From Echinococcus granulosus (taxonomy: Eukaryota; Platyhelminthes; Cestoda; Cyclophyllidea; Taeniidae): DNA of 64,000 nt. Numbering within the stretch: the stretch's first letter is position 1; each line of letters begins with the position of its first letter. The position numbers and the translations under genes were made by a program. The notes beneath the pieces were generated by a model. That model was not told the origin of the DNA. It searched no databases and saw only the letters and a program-made list of their open reading frames with translations. Below, piece by piece: positions 10,061 to 22,600 of this stretch. Where the stretch lies: the NCBI RefSeq assembly GCF_000524195.1, contig NW_020170415.1, positions 435,155 to 499,154 of the forward strand, read 5' to 3'.

Positions 10061-10264
10061 AGTGTAACGATATCCGTCCACGTAAAGCAATGGCCAAAAT
10101 GAAATGGCTAGAAACATTTCATATTCAGATACTACATAGACAGCGGCACCCTTCACCACCACACATGAATTGCATTATACTTGTAATTTCACAATCGTAT
10201 TAAAATTCGAAATTAGTTTTTGGCATTTGCGCATCCAGGTGACCTAACAAACAGCAAACGAAGC

Positions 10265-10666
10265 TCACTTTTGAGGATGGGGCCGGGAACGCACCCCACC
10301 ACCGCCGACACCATCACCACGACTTCTGTGATAGGGCACAGGGACAGAGGAGGCGGGAATGAGTTCTGAGACGTGTCTCTCCACCCCGTTGACCGGGTCG
10401 ATGGTGCGGCGTCGTTTGAGGCGGAAGGGGGGTACAAAGTACTCTCTTGGTAGTCCCTGGAGCTGCCTCCGAGGCGCTGCTGCCTCGGCTGGCCGAGGTG
10501 CAAGCAACGCTGGTGGAGGATGCAGTGCTGGTGGCGGAGCCCTCAACTGCTGTTGGTGGTAGTGATAAGTACGTGACGAGGGCGTACTGTAGCTGCACAG
10601 CCGCATAAAGATGATCATTGAGGCCACTGAGGCGAAACTGATCAGTAGCATTGCCCACCAGTGCAC
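10265..10666 (-). CDS. ADAM10: ADAM10-like exon 9: membrane helix and cytoplasmic tail
   Basis: The acceptor ACTCTTCAG precedes [20 protein letters not shown], the single membrane helix. The tail has a His/Gln stretch, several PPP and PxxP stretches (possible SH3 ligands), a basic LKRRR and a Gly run, and stops at TGA 10267..10265. The stop overlaps a GTGAGC that could act as a donor, and a GTGCGT lies a little upstream, so an alternative further 3' exon is possible. Confidence 0.92.
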   Translation of the reverse strand: MHWWAMLLISFASVASMIIFMRLCSYSTPSSRTYHYHQQQLRAPPPALHPPPALLAPRPAEAAAPRRQLQGLPREYFVPPFRLKRRRTIDPVNGVERHVSELIPASSVPVPYHRSRGDGVGGGGVRSRPHPQK

Positions 10667-13600
10667 CTGAAGAGTTGTAGCAGAATGGCGATTGCATCAA
10701 TCGTACTTTCAATGCATAAGCACTTCAGTCGCCGTAAATTCCGGTTATCATTTCCGATCTATCAACACTATATGATACAATGACTACCCAATGGCAGAAA
10801 AGAGCGATAATTGCATGGAGAAAAGGGAAAAAGGATGAGGATGGGAATGAAGAGTGACAGTACCTCCCCACCCCCCATGCATTCTGTTTTACTCACTGGA
10901 AGACAAACCTACGAGTTGTATCAAATTAAGTTAATGGATCTGGGCGCAAGAGTTGGGCCTTCAGTAAGTGGACAACTCCACCTGCAGTGCACCCACACAC
11001 AAAGCAAACACAAGCCTCTGGAAATGGACTGATTCAGGCATTAGAAGTGGGTGACAGGATCGGCCGAGAATGACCAATCATATGTCTGTTTGCTTAGCAA
11101 ACGTTGAAATACAATACCAATGCACAATAAATACCTCTCAGGCCAGTCAGTCGCCATACAATTTAAAGCGGTCCCCACGTCAAAGCGTGTCGCCACATGT
11201 GAGTGGTCCATACTGCCACCACACCTGCCTCCAAATATCCCACTAATTTAACGAGAGGCTTTTGGAGTTCTGAAGACAAAGTGGACGCGATTCGTAAAGT
11301 AAACGAGCTTGAATGACGCCAGGCAGGTTTAACCAAGTTGTCATGATATGAGGGTGGGTCCAAAATAGGGAAAAAGTGGCACTGCGCATAGCAAAGAGTA
11401 ACGTACCGATAGGCAAGACTGCCACATTTTCTTCTATGCTTCGTAAAATGCATTTTGCAAGTCCTTGCAAGTTAATATAAATCCTTACAGTGAGTTATAC
11501 CGAAGCCAGTCGAGCACCTTTGGTCCCTGATTACTTTGACGAGCAGGATGCACTAGGTAAAGGATATCATCCGGTCTTAAACAACACAGCGCACAACCCA
11601 GTTTAAAGTAGATCGCAAGTAGGAAGTAATGGGTGGAATTCATCAAAGTCTACCTCTGAATTCCCTTCTTATTCCATGCGTGAAGACTGATGCGACAGCC
11701 GATACGGAGGGCCCCGAAAATGCGGCTCAAAAAAAGGTGCTAACCATGTATTATTAAATACTGTTTTTTTTTTTACCAAGCCGGTGACCCCAGTTCATTT
11801 TTATAGCCATAATGAAAAGATTGAAAAACCTAGAAGTTTTGTAGCATTTCGGAATAAATGGGGTGGGAGAACATAGTAGGTCCCTCACACGTGAGTGGAA
11901 AGAGGACTTGAGTATGTGAGAGTCAATCCCTTCGAAATCCCCAAAATTACTTTAAGAATCATGTTTATTACTTAAAGCATCTAAATTTGACATAAAGACG
12001 ACCATGTGTGGGTAGGACAGAGCGGAAGAAAGCTTTGTGCAAAAAAGTACGCCATTACAGCTATTCGGAGGTGAAAACGCGTGTCTCTGCGGCTGAAAGA
12101 GGATAGCCTACTGAAAAAAGGGACAAACAGTAAATTTTAAACGCAGCGCTTCTAATCCAGCTCTTTGTAGAAAACCGGTGAATTCGACAATGCATCACAG
12201 ATGATTTGAAGTGCTTTCAACGACATCGAGTAGACTTCCACGGGGTTGAGTTACTTACCCTGAACCCTGTTTAGAGTGGGAATTCAGTGTAAGGGAAAAA
12301 GCCCCATAAGGTAGACCTTTAGCCCAAAAATAAGTAAGTTTAATATTAGACTAAGCTAATTTATTTTAAAAGACTTCGATGTGCCCAAGAATTCTCCTTA
12401 AATTTAAAACAGCGCGGAATGAATGAACGCAAGCATTAAGCAGATGAGGTGCATGTAAACACAATATTCCAACTTATGACCACTTTAGCGATTTGCATGA
12501 AAATTAAGCAGGTAATTGCTTTGCCCCTTTTGTTTACGCATTTGTATCAGATACAGAGATGCCGAAGTCAATTGCACGACATCGCACCGAGCTATTAGCG
12601 GGCCGAAAGTGTTCACCGCAACGCAATTCCAACACCATGACCCACACACAAAGACAAACACACAGAAGTGGTGGTGTAAATACGAGCTGATACAAATGTA
12701 ACGTTCACTACAACACATCTACACGAATGGATGAGTTCAGAGTTGTGGCGACATATCCAGTAAATGGCTGAGTGAGTGACTGGATCGGGGGTACGGGAGT
12801 TGTCGCCAAGCCGACAGGTCAGCATCAACACTTATCCCTCCACAAAAGATTGAAAAATCGCAGCTACTTCTATTTACTTTACAAATTTTCCTGCTGTCAA
12901 TAACCCAGACAACATTAACACATTCGAGTCTCCTGACTATTAAATGCGGGAGACATTTCTTTGATGTTCAACACTGAAGCTTCCCCCGCTTTTGTGTTAT
13001 TGATTTACACTTTAATTCACCCCTTTTTGAGGTAATTCTAGTGAGGCCATTGTGTTCGGACACGAGTTCCATACAAAGGTGAAAAGGCGATTAGCGACGG
13101 TTTGATGATGCAACTGAAAATTCAGCGTATGAGTGAAGACGGTTCTGTTTTAGTGACTTCAACCTTGACAATGACTCGTCCATGGCTTGGAAGACCTGAG
13201 ATAATCTATCAATTAAGAGGAACAAATAGATCCATCCCAGCAGGTAGTTTCGTGGTGCCACCTACTCACCATTCAGGGTAAGTGGGCTAGGTCAGGTAAT
13301 TAATTGGTCTGATAGATTCTCCGTCAAATAAACCAAAAAAGCCATAAGGAGATCTAAAAAATGTTTAAAATCCTGCTTTTTGTGCGATAGACCGCGTCTG
13401 TGCATTAGTCTGCATTACGGCTAGTTTATTTATAGAGGGTGAATCTCCATTGCAATCTATCGGAGGAAATGAAAAAGTGGAGTGAGGGTTTACGATTATT
13501 CAGTGAACATGGATAGGAGAGGCACAAAAAAAAACATTGATGGGCTTTAATACGCCTTTAATCCTGTCTAATCAACCCAACTTTAATTCATTCCTTGCAG

Positions 13601-16600
13601 GCTGTGAATGCTGTTGGCAGCCGCTGGGTCGCCCCACTTGCGGACTGCGTAAACAGGTTGAGATCGGCAAATGTCGAATGTAGACCATTGGCGGTGGATG
13701 AAGAGCGCTTCTTTTGAACATTTCACAGATAAAACTTGCGATTTCTCGATTAGTAGTGATATTTGCCTGCCAGGCAAAGATTTCTGTTGCTGATGCTAGA
13801 ACTAGTGCCGTAGCATCAAGTAACAACCACTCCAATCTTCTAGGTTATAAATTTGAGAAGCTTTTATCTTTGACATTTCAAATTGAAATATTTGAGTATT
13901 TTTACATCACTGAATATCACTATTCTCATCCTTTCAATTATGGCTTTCAGATGACGAGTCCCGAGAAAAAGTACGTTATTTTCGGACACGGATCCCCCGG
14001 CGCAGCAATCCGATAGTCTGCTTCATTGTATTTAACTATTCGAGCTCTTCAACCCCTAGAGATGGTATTTCCATTGGACGGGATAGCCTTCCAGCCGTCA
14101 ATGAATGACTGCCACAAATTAATACTGCGTCATACTAGTATGGGTTATCTTGACATTAGGAATGAACCGGGGCTTGGCGATACAATGAGTGGGTAAACGG
14201 ATACCATCTCTAATGATTCCAATCCGGAGAACAAGTAATCTAACCTGAGATAATACACATATTGTCAGAAACAGATACTTCCATCTTAAAATACACCCAC
14301 ATTTGTCAATACGACAAATAATGAACCATCTGGGGTAAAGAAAAGGTAGAGGGACAATTTTCCAGCTAAATTAAACAAATGGCAATGAAAAAGTCAACTC
14401 CAATTTTTAAGATTAACCGTGCAATGTGTTGGACATCTTTCAATCAAATTAATGGTGTGTCCCCTGATTAAAAAAAGGCTAATCCCCCAACGATACAAAC
14501 TCATCCCAGAGTTGCCCACATCGTGCATCCAGTCGACTGAAGATCCGTGGCGACCGAAGCAGAAGGGAAATCACAAAAACCACAAGGCGCAACACAAAAG
14601 AGAAAGATATTTATTTCGACCTTACCTTTAAATACACGAGTTCTTTACGCCCTGGAGTTTGAAGGGATAACTCGGGAGGCTGCCATGTGGCACATGAACT
14701 GTTAGAATTGTCGCCAATCCCACAAAATCTTCCTGATTCGATTCTCCAGCAGACTTCGTTTTATGGCTCACCCTCAAACAGTCTACGAAATCTCCCAACT
14801 TCAACTTCTTTCCAGTTTTCTTGATCGAATAACACCAGGAAAGATAGACTAGTACTTGTTGTAATGCCAAAGCCAAAGCGAGATTGCAACCGCTCTGTGC
14901 CCGCAGGAATCAGTCGGCAGTCACGTACACACAATTCGTAGCTCCCGGACTATTCCAACTCGTTGACACATAAAGAAATTCGTATTGGGGTCTGTCCCCT
15001 GGCCACTCTGGGTGGAAGTTCGGCATGGTCCAAGCTCATGTGCATAAACACCAATTTATAACACAAACCGCAAGGAAAAAAGATACAATTCAATGTAGAC
15101 CTATTAAATGCGATTTACCCTAGCATTATGACCATGGTAGGAGTCTATGGTGTTGGTGACTCGAAGAAAAACTTCTTAAAACTGAAACAAACAAATCTGG
15201 ATGATTTGTTTCAGAAAACGTCCAAATCTTCAAGATACAGTCTTCTAAAACAATAAGCGGGCTCGATACTTTCTCAGATGAACCTCTTCCCCCCGTCAGC
15301 GTGAAACTCACAATGTGCCCTACCATGCCCATGTGTCGGATAAGAAGCGTAAAAGGAACTTTCACCAAGGCCTGACAGCCCCTAACAGAAGGTTGGGAGT
15401 AACGTCTATCCTCGACACCTACCCAAGTTTTGCGTTTTTCAGGAATGCTATGATCAACTCCAAAGGGCCACTAGCTGTGGTTGTGAACCATCAAAGTAGT
15501 TCATTACGAGGCTATCTATACTACCTGCATGAATATGTCAGTTAGATGGAAACGCGATGCCTCTCTACTAGCTGCACAGAAGCCAAATAGATATGGATGG
15601 GCGGCACTGATGTGGGAACGCAGTAGCAAGGAGAAACAGGTACGAAAGCTTATCCCCATGAGGTTATTCTAAACCCTGTCCTTTACTAAATGACTGTTTT
15701 AGTCCAGTGTTCTTACAATTAACGAAGGGCATACGTGATGTCCTTCACATTCCTCCGATCTGGAAACTTGAGTGGATTAAAAGGGAAACCACTAATGGGA
15801 AATAGCCCCCTCTACTACCCTCTACTTTATTTTTATCAGTAAGCATGATTTATAATCTCATAACAGGTCAAAACGCGGTATGTATGGATGACGGGAATTT
15901 GTAAGAATCAAAAGACGATTAAGGTTTGGATTTTTTGCGGTAGCTTTAAATCTCTAAGCCATAACCTGAGTAATTCGGGCATTAGCTTAGCCGATGCATA
16001 TGGGTTTCTGGGTCGTTGAGCACTTTAGACAGAAGATACTCAGAGTGCGCCAAGAGGCTGTAGACAAGATGCACGTCCCTCTCCGCGAAAAATGCTGAAA
16101 GGCGAATTAGGTGACCGCAAGGAAATGGGGTGGGTAGCCTGATGAAATAATGCAGTTCTTAATGGATCTCCCATGTGTTGAGAGTATCACTTCACTACAT
16201 ATTATAACAAAGATTTCATGTGAATTCGTGAACTCCCATAATAAACATGGATTCAAGATTTGAGATTCCAAAATTGACAACCAACAAGTTCAACTAATTT
16301 CAAATAGTTAAGAGATATTCCGCATGACTACGTGGTAGACCATTTTGGCCTAAAGAATGCGTGTTTTTGTACCCACAATGACACCGACATTAAATGAAAA
16401 GGATAGCATCGCCTCTAATAAATGGAATAGGGTAAAGGGCAAACATTAGGGGGAGTGGTTTGGGCACAAGCCTTAATTCAAAAAAGCTCCCCGACAAAAA
16501 GCAAATCTAAATTCACCCACTCCTATGAGACACGATGGAAATGGTTATGAAAGTAAAGTCGCGACTAGATTTAGTATTAACTTCCACGGGAATAAACATT

Positions 16601-19600
16601 CTGGCGAAGGGGTGGTGAGAAAGAAACAGTTTAGGCGTTGAGTAGAACCACACCAGACATTTCATCCCCAAAAGTCTAAGCTGGAGATAGCTCTGAAAGA
16701 TAAATTTAATTGACATTTTTAAAAACCCTTCCAATTCTAACCTGTGGAAGAGCAGTTATCAATCAGTTATGGAATATAAGTTTCCTTTGGTGCAAACACA
16801 AGGTCGCTTGCGCCTATTACATCGGCGAGCAAAGATTTAGGTGAAATCAAGACTAAAATTAGCAGCTCATTTACTTCTGAAGTGCATTCTAAGTATGTCA
16901 TTAGATAAGAGATAAGTAGGGCGTCTATAAGAGCTGAAACGGGGACATGAACAGTAGCATACGGTACCCCATCTGTCAATGGAATAGTGTAACATGACAA
17001 CAAGATGGCCGTAGGAGATAGTATAAGATTGGCAGCAAAGCAATGGAAAAACGAGAGGCAATACTTTGCCATTTTTCCCATCAGACCCAAGGGGAATGTA
17101 ACCAATTATAGTAGTGACCAGACTCTACACTTCCGAGCTTGGGAGATACTGTTGCCATAGAAATTAAAAAGAATAAACAGTCTAGAGAAAGGATAGCAAA
17201 TAAAGCGGTCTAAATGCTGAATAGAAACACAACAGACACTTTAAACCAATAAATTTGTGAAATACAGATTCTGTAAGCAACCCGCCCTTCCAATGGGATC
17301 TTGCAGAAATGCCCATTGATCTAGCTGGAAAGCGAACGAAGGATTCACATCAACGAACGTAACACAAGCCTAGATTGCTCCTATGAATGCAAAGCTTTCT
17401 TGACAATTTCCCGAGAATATCAGACAGCTTATTATGGGTGGTGAATGGATTAATCCACTAAGAGAAAAATATGACGCTCCCTTAATGCATGGGCGAAAAT
17501 AATCGTGCCAAATAAGTCTATCAAGCTTCAAATTCTTTTTTAAGAATGACCTTCGATACAAAAACGCGAAATGAAACTGGAGACCTTTTACTGTGTTTTG
17601 AATAAGTTTTAAACCAACACCGAGTAGTTTTCCCTTCCAAAGTAGTAAAACTTAATGAATATAGTAACTAGTCAATCCGATTAGAAAGGGCCAGACCATA
17701 GTGTATATACATAATTTGAGAAGGCAGTGTTGTACCCACCGTGATCCAGGTCTTGACCTTGCTGAGAACCTGCGGCGAGAAGAGGAGTTTGTGGAGACGC
17801 GCTAGAGGCCCCTCCACCTCTACGGAGCGACAGACGAAGAAGACATCACAATAACCACGGTAGTTGTCGCAGGGCGTGCCCGGCTGCAGACGCACCGCTC
17901 GTCCACCCGGCTGCTGTAACAATTCGGCCGCCAGTCGCGGATAGGCTTTGCGCAAGTTCTCATCCTAAAAGCTCGCAGAAAAAAAGACAGTGGCTAGCAT
18001 TGTTATGGGTTTCACATAATGAAAGGAGTATGATAAAGCTGTCAGAGTGACAAAACCGAAGAAAATGTTACATCATTTACAGGTTTAGTAAAGTACAGCA
18101 TTTCAGCACAGAGATATAGGGATAGGCTAATGCCACCTTTTACATGAATCACTCAACCCTCCTGTGCCTCCACATTAGAACTCTTATAACGTTAACGAAT
18201 CCAACATTAATATGGGAGAATGGTGCTTGGTATATTTAGCTTTCATGTTAGTTTCATGCAGCCCTACCAACGCTACTGGTGTTTCAACTACTCTGTACAC
18301 AGATAATAAACCCAATTCCACGTTCGTGTGCCTTACATCTTTAAGGTTAACTTCAGTGTAAAAATTGGAATGGGGATTGTTCTTTTGGCAGTCGAAATGG
18401 CTCAACTCATCTGCAGTTCCCAAAGACTGCTGAATTGGTCGACACGGAACTGGCTTCCGAGACAGTTAAGATATGCCATGATAGCCTTCGGGTTTTTGGA
18501 GGGACGCTTGATCAAGCCAAAAAAGAAACTAAATAATCTTTGTTGTAGATAAAGGGACTAAATGATAATGCTTTCTAGTCGCACACTTAGCCATAATATA
18601 CCCAGTGAACTTTCACTCGATTCATTCAGCTCTTCGCATTAGGATGGGCGATGGGTTTCAGTCTATTTCCGAATCCGAATACAAATATGGCGTAGAGTGC
18701 CTTCACATACAAAGAACCAAGCTGCTGTGCCTAATCGTGAGAATGAATTTTTAAGGCTCCGTGGAATGTCTATTAAACGTCTACACGGGAAAGTGTTTGC
18801 TGGAAAAGGAGGATTACGGTGAAATTACTACTCTTTTAAACAAACTCATACAATAGCAAATCTGGTTTGATAAAATGAGCAAGACAGAATCCACCCTTGG
18901 AATGGGAAATAACTTAGCCGGGATCTAATTAAATCCTTCCGTAACCAAGAAACTTGAATGATAAACACCTCATAAATGACAAAAAAACTATCAATCTTGA
19001 TGCGTAGCAGTTTAGTCAGTTTGTTAGCTCTTCGTTTTGGCTTCGTGGGCAATCAAGACTCCGTCTTTGCACTTCTGCTAGGCGGCATGGCCTCTGGGCC
19101 ATGTCAGTGGCAACCCCAGCCCTTCTGTACATATTCCACCCTAATTTTATGACTACTTTCACCTTCAGAGAAGTCTCGGGGCGCTACATTGGTGAAAGAG
19201 AAAAGCAAGTACGATCTTAAAGGGCATCCTGATTTCTATTACCGAATGCTAAACCTCATCGTGGAAGAGAAAACTCATAGACTGCAGGTCTGAAAATGAC
19301 CTCTGCCTTCCGCAACTACCACAGTTCCGTGTTTTACAGGAATGCTATTAAAAACCGAAGTGACACTAGTTGTGGCCGTGAACTGTCTGGAAGAGTTTGT
19401 TACTGAGACGTCTACGGTACATGCATGAAGGTGTCAATGAAGTAAACATACGATAGCTCCTTCACTTCTATACTAGTTGGAGAGAATCCAGTTAACTACA
19501 GCTAGATAGCACTGAAGTAAGAACAAAGTAGCAAAGAGGAATGGACGCGAAGCCCTGACCTTTATTAAATGACTCGGCTTTGGGGCCAATATTTTTACGA

Positions 19601-22600
19601 GTAGCGATGGACATACAAGATGGCCTGCACATTTTCCCTTCCAGCGAAATAGTTCCCGCACAGGACGAAACTCCAGATCTAGAGAGGGATCAGTGATGTT
19701 ACGCAAATTCAATGACTGGCATGGCTAATTCACGGGTGTTTTACAGCACCGACTGTGCTGCGATGGTCGATGCGGGAGGTTGACCAAGGGTAGTGCTGTG
19801 GGCACTTGAGGCTCTGCCTGTGTACTTCCGTCAGGCAGCAAGACCTCCCGGCACTTTACAAGCCAATAACGCATGTTCTGTCCTAATATTCTGTCTTTTA
19901 CCGTCTACATGGAAGGCTCGATGCGCTACAAATGTGGCAGATACACCGACCTTCAACAGGCTCCATAGAATATTTAATTTTGTAAATAAATCAGATAAGG
20001 TACACAAAGGAAGCACATGTCATTCGACAAGTTAATACTAATTCAGCTGCTGATTTAAAAATTTAATTCGAATTTCCACAGCATACTAAATCCGCGCAAA
20101 GCGAAGGCAGACGCATTTGCGTCAAGGGATAATGACCATCTGAAGCAGGAGCCATTTTAGCGCGGCGCATTCGCCATTGTAGTTCATAGAAGTGGTAGCA
20201 GCAGAACGAGTAGTGCAGTCTTCACCCCCGGAGATGTTTCCGGGTAGTTGACAATCATTCCAAACCATGAAATCAGAAGGCTGAAATAATGCTGTTGCCA
20301 AGACGTAGACATGCTTGCACCACACACCCTTTTCTGGAGCTGTGAATATGCCCGATTGGATGCAGCGGCTAGCAAAGTTTGACCATCACACAGATCTCGG
20401 GATGTGGAGCAGATTCAGACCCGATCTTAGACCTGCATCCATAAAACGATTAAAATGACAGAGTGCCATATATGACAAAATTTTATTTGTTTAAGGCTAG
20501 GGATGAATAAATGAAGCACCACTTTGGCGAGATCCAACCATTACCTAGTTTCAAGTAAAAAGCTTTTTTAAAGGGCAAAAAGAGAAACAGAGCAACGAAG
20601 AAAAGGGGTTTCAAACTTCACGCCGGGCTTACAACATAGCTTGGTGGTAGCCATAAGAACAAATGTTTAAAATGACATTTTCTGAAGCCATCAGCCGGAA
20701 GAAATACAAAATAGTGATTGATTGAAGTCAAGGAGTCCTCAGTTTCACTATCGCATTGCCGAAAAGGGGCTTTTAGAGTTTAATCCGAGTAAATATAGTC
20801 ATGATGCTGCAGGACCTGTCACAACTGCTACAACTCACAAAACAACGTCATAAAATCTTGTCTTCTAACATTTAAAAGAGTTGACTGTGAGACGTCATTT
20901 CCATGGATAGAGCTGAGGCGTAACGTCATCGATGGAGGATTGTTCAAACCTATCAGTGGTTACATGTCGACTGAAAGTAAGCATCTGATGCAGTTTTCAG
21001 TATTCGAGACCAAGATGCTGCCAAAATCGTGTAAAAATTTAGCCTTAAAACGTAGATGTGATTGTAAAATGGCTACAGCCAAAAGGCTAGTGTTTATTTG
21101 TTCAAATCGGGAAAAGTTGAGCAAGGATGATGGGCAGCATAAGGCGCTCATTTGATTTCGCGACTGGATGGAAAAGTCACCTGGGTCAAAGATATTCGCC
21201 CTCCTCTGACGAAAACACATCACTAGCGAGTTTGACGTAAATCACGAATTTTTGATTGGGAATTTTAAACGCAATTTTCTGAAAAACCTAAAAAGATCAA
21301 GGGAGAGGTGTTACGAAAAAAAAGAAAGACAGATGTGTTTCACTTTCAGGAACACTGTAAAAACGATGCTCGAATTTCACGTGAACATGAAATAATGTCA
21401 AATGTAGCTGTTGGCCCATCCATGCCTTCGCTTTTTCCCTAATACTTAACGATTTGATGGACCCCACATGTCTCCCTCTTCCTTTAAAGCCTTCTCCCTG
21501 AAAAATTTATGGATACCATACATATTTGAAATAAGTATCTGCATACGAAATGAAGAGATTGAATTTAGAGTTCTGGTTAATAAAAATAGGGATTTTGGAA
21601 AAGCCAGCAACCAACTTGACCATAAAATACGGAAGTCAATTCCGTTTAATGTGCAACTGAAAAATTTGTCGAATTTTTAAAACGGACGAAAATATGAAGT
21701 GAAAAGTATAAGTAAACGCAGCAATTCAAACGGGTCTCGATTCCTTAAGGCGTTCGTCATTAGCGTCACAAATATGTGACACACGTCCATTACCAGCTCC
21801 TGATAACTGACCGCATCAAATTGTGCGACAAAGATATTGACTAAGTTCAAAACAATGAAGAAGAACGATCACTTTTTCTAGCTTTCAACCAAGGGTTAAA
21901 ATAACCAAAAAAGGTGAAGACAACCGGTAAAACACCTGGGCTATGGTGGCCGATTTCCCTGTGAGACTGGCACCGGTGGCGCTGGTGGGAACTAGGGGGA
22001 AAACGTGGATACTCTCCAACACCTTGATAGGTGAAAAAAGGAATAAAGTTTGTTAAACCTTACTGGATGCGCAGAGAAGGGATAAATGATGTGGCTTTAT
22101 CCAGCATCCGTTAAACAAAACAGGAAAGGAGGTGAAGGGGAGACAACTGCTTCGTTTCACAGGTAAAGGTTACCAGGACTTATGTTAGGGACAATAGTAG
22201 GCATTGTGTATGAATTTGACAAATCAGCTCATTATTTCAGAAGAAAATGAGTTGGGGAAATGATTGAGAGTGCAGTTACTCTCCTGTGGTCTGATAATTT
22301 AAAAGGAAGAAAAAAAATTGTTCCATAAAAAAGACAATATTTACTAATCTGAGACACACAAGGTATTCAAGGATGTCGTGAGTGACTTTGACAACTCAAT
22401 CCAGCTTTTCGAAAACGCTGAATTCACCACAAGAGAAAAAAAAGGAAGAATGAAAAGGAAGACAACGGCATTCCACTGCATTGTTTTGTAAACAAAACAT
22501 TGCACATCATAGGCCAAATGCAATTGCAGCCACTTGACGGCTCAAAGCCAATTTAGGGAGGGGGAACTTGAAAGGCACACAGTCGTTCTAGCCAGTCTTA

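Larger units (their letters stand above)
1920..10264. other. convergent intergenic region, mostly unannotated
   Basis: Lies between the ENPP stop (+) and the ADAM10-like stop (-). It holds a coding-like exon on the - strand (3205..3540), a tRNA-like promoter stretch near 4655, an A-B-A repeat element (6021..7013), an AACC-tailed repeat end (to 7571) and an N gap (8173..8272). I see no other gene. The first AATAAA in the ENPP direction is at 2941, about 1 kb past the stop, so the ENPP 3' end is not defined by sequence alone. Confidence 0.6.
10667..17739 (-). other. ADAM10-like intron 8 (7.1 kb)
   Basis: GT..AG ends in phase 0. Contains a repeat at 10976..11150 that has a relative at 52069..52250, a long T run at about 11763, and a truncated B segment of the A-B-A family at 15380..15770. 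No further exon was recognised. Confidence 0.75.

Noticed and set aside
15181..15213. Hairpin CTGAAACAAA...TTTGTTTCAG
   Set aside because: Short arms with an indel; expected by chance in AT-rich sequence, too short for a microRNA precursor.
22484..22506. TGTTTTG-TAAA-CAAAACA inverted repeat
   Set aside because: Only 7-bp arms in AT-rich DNA.
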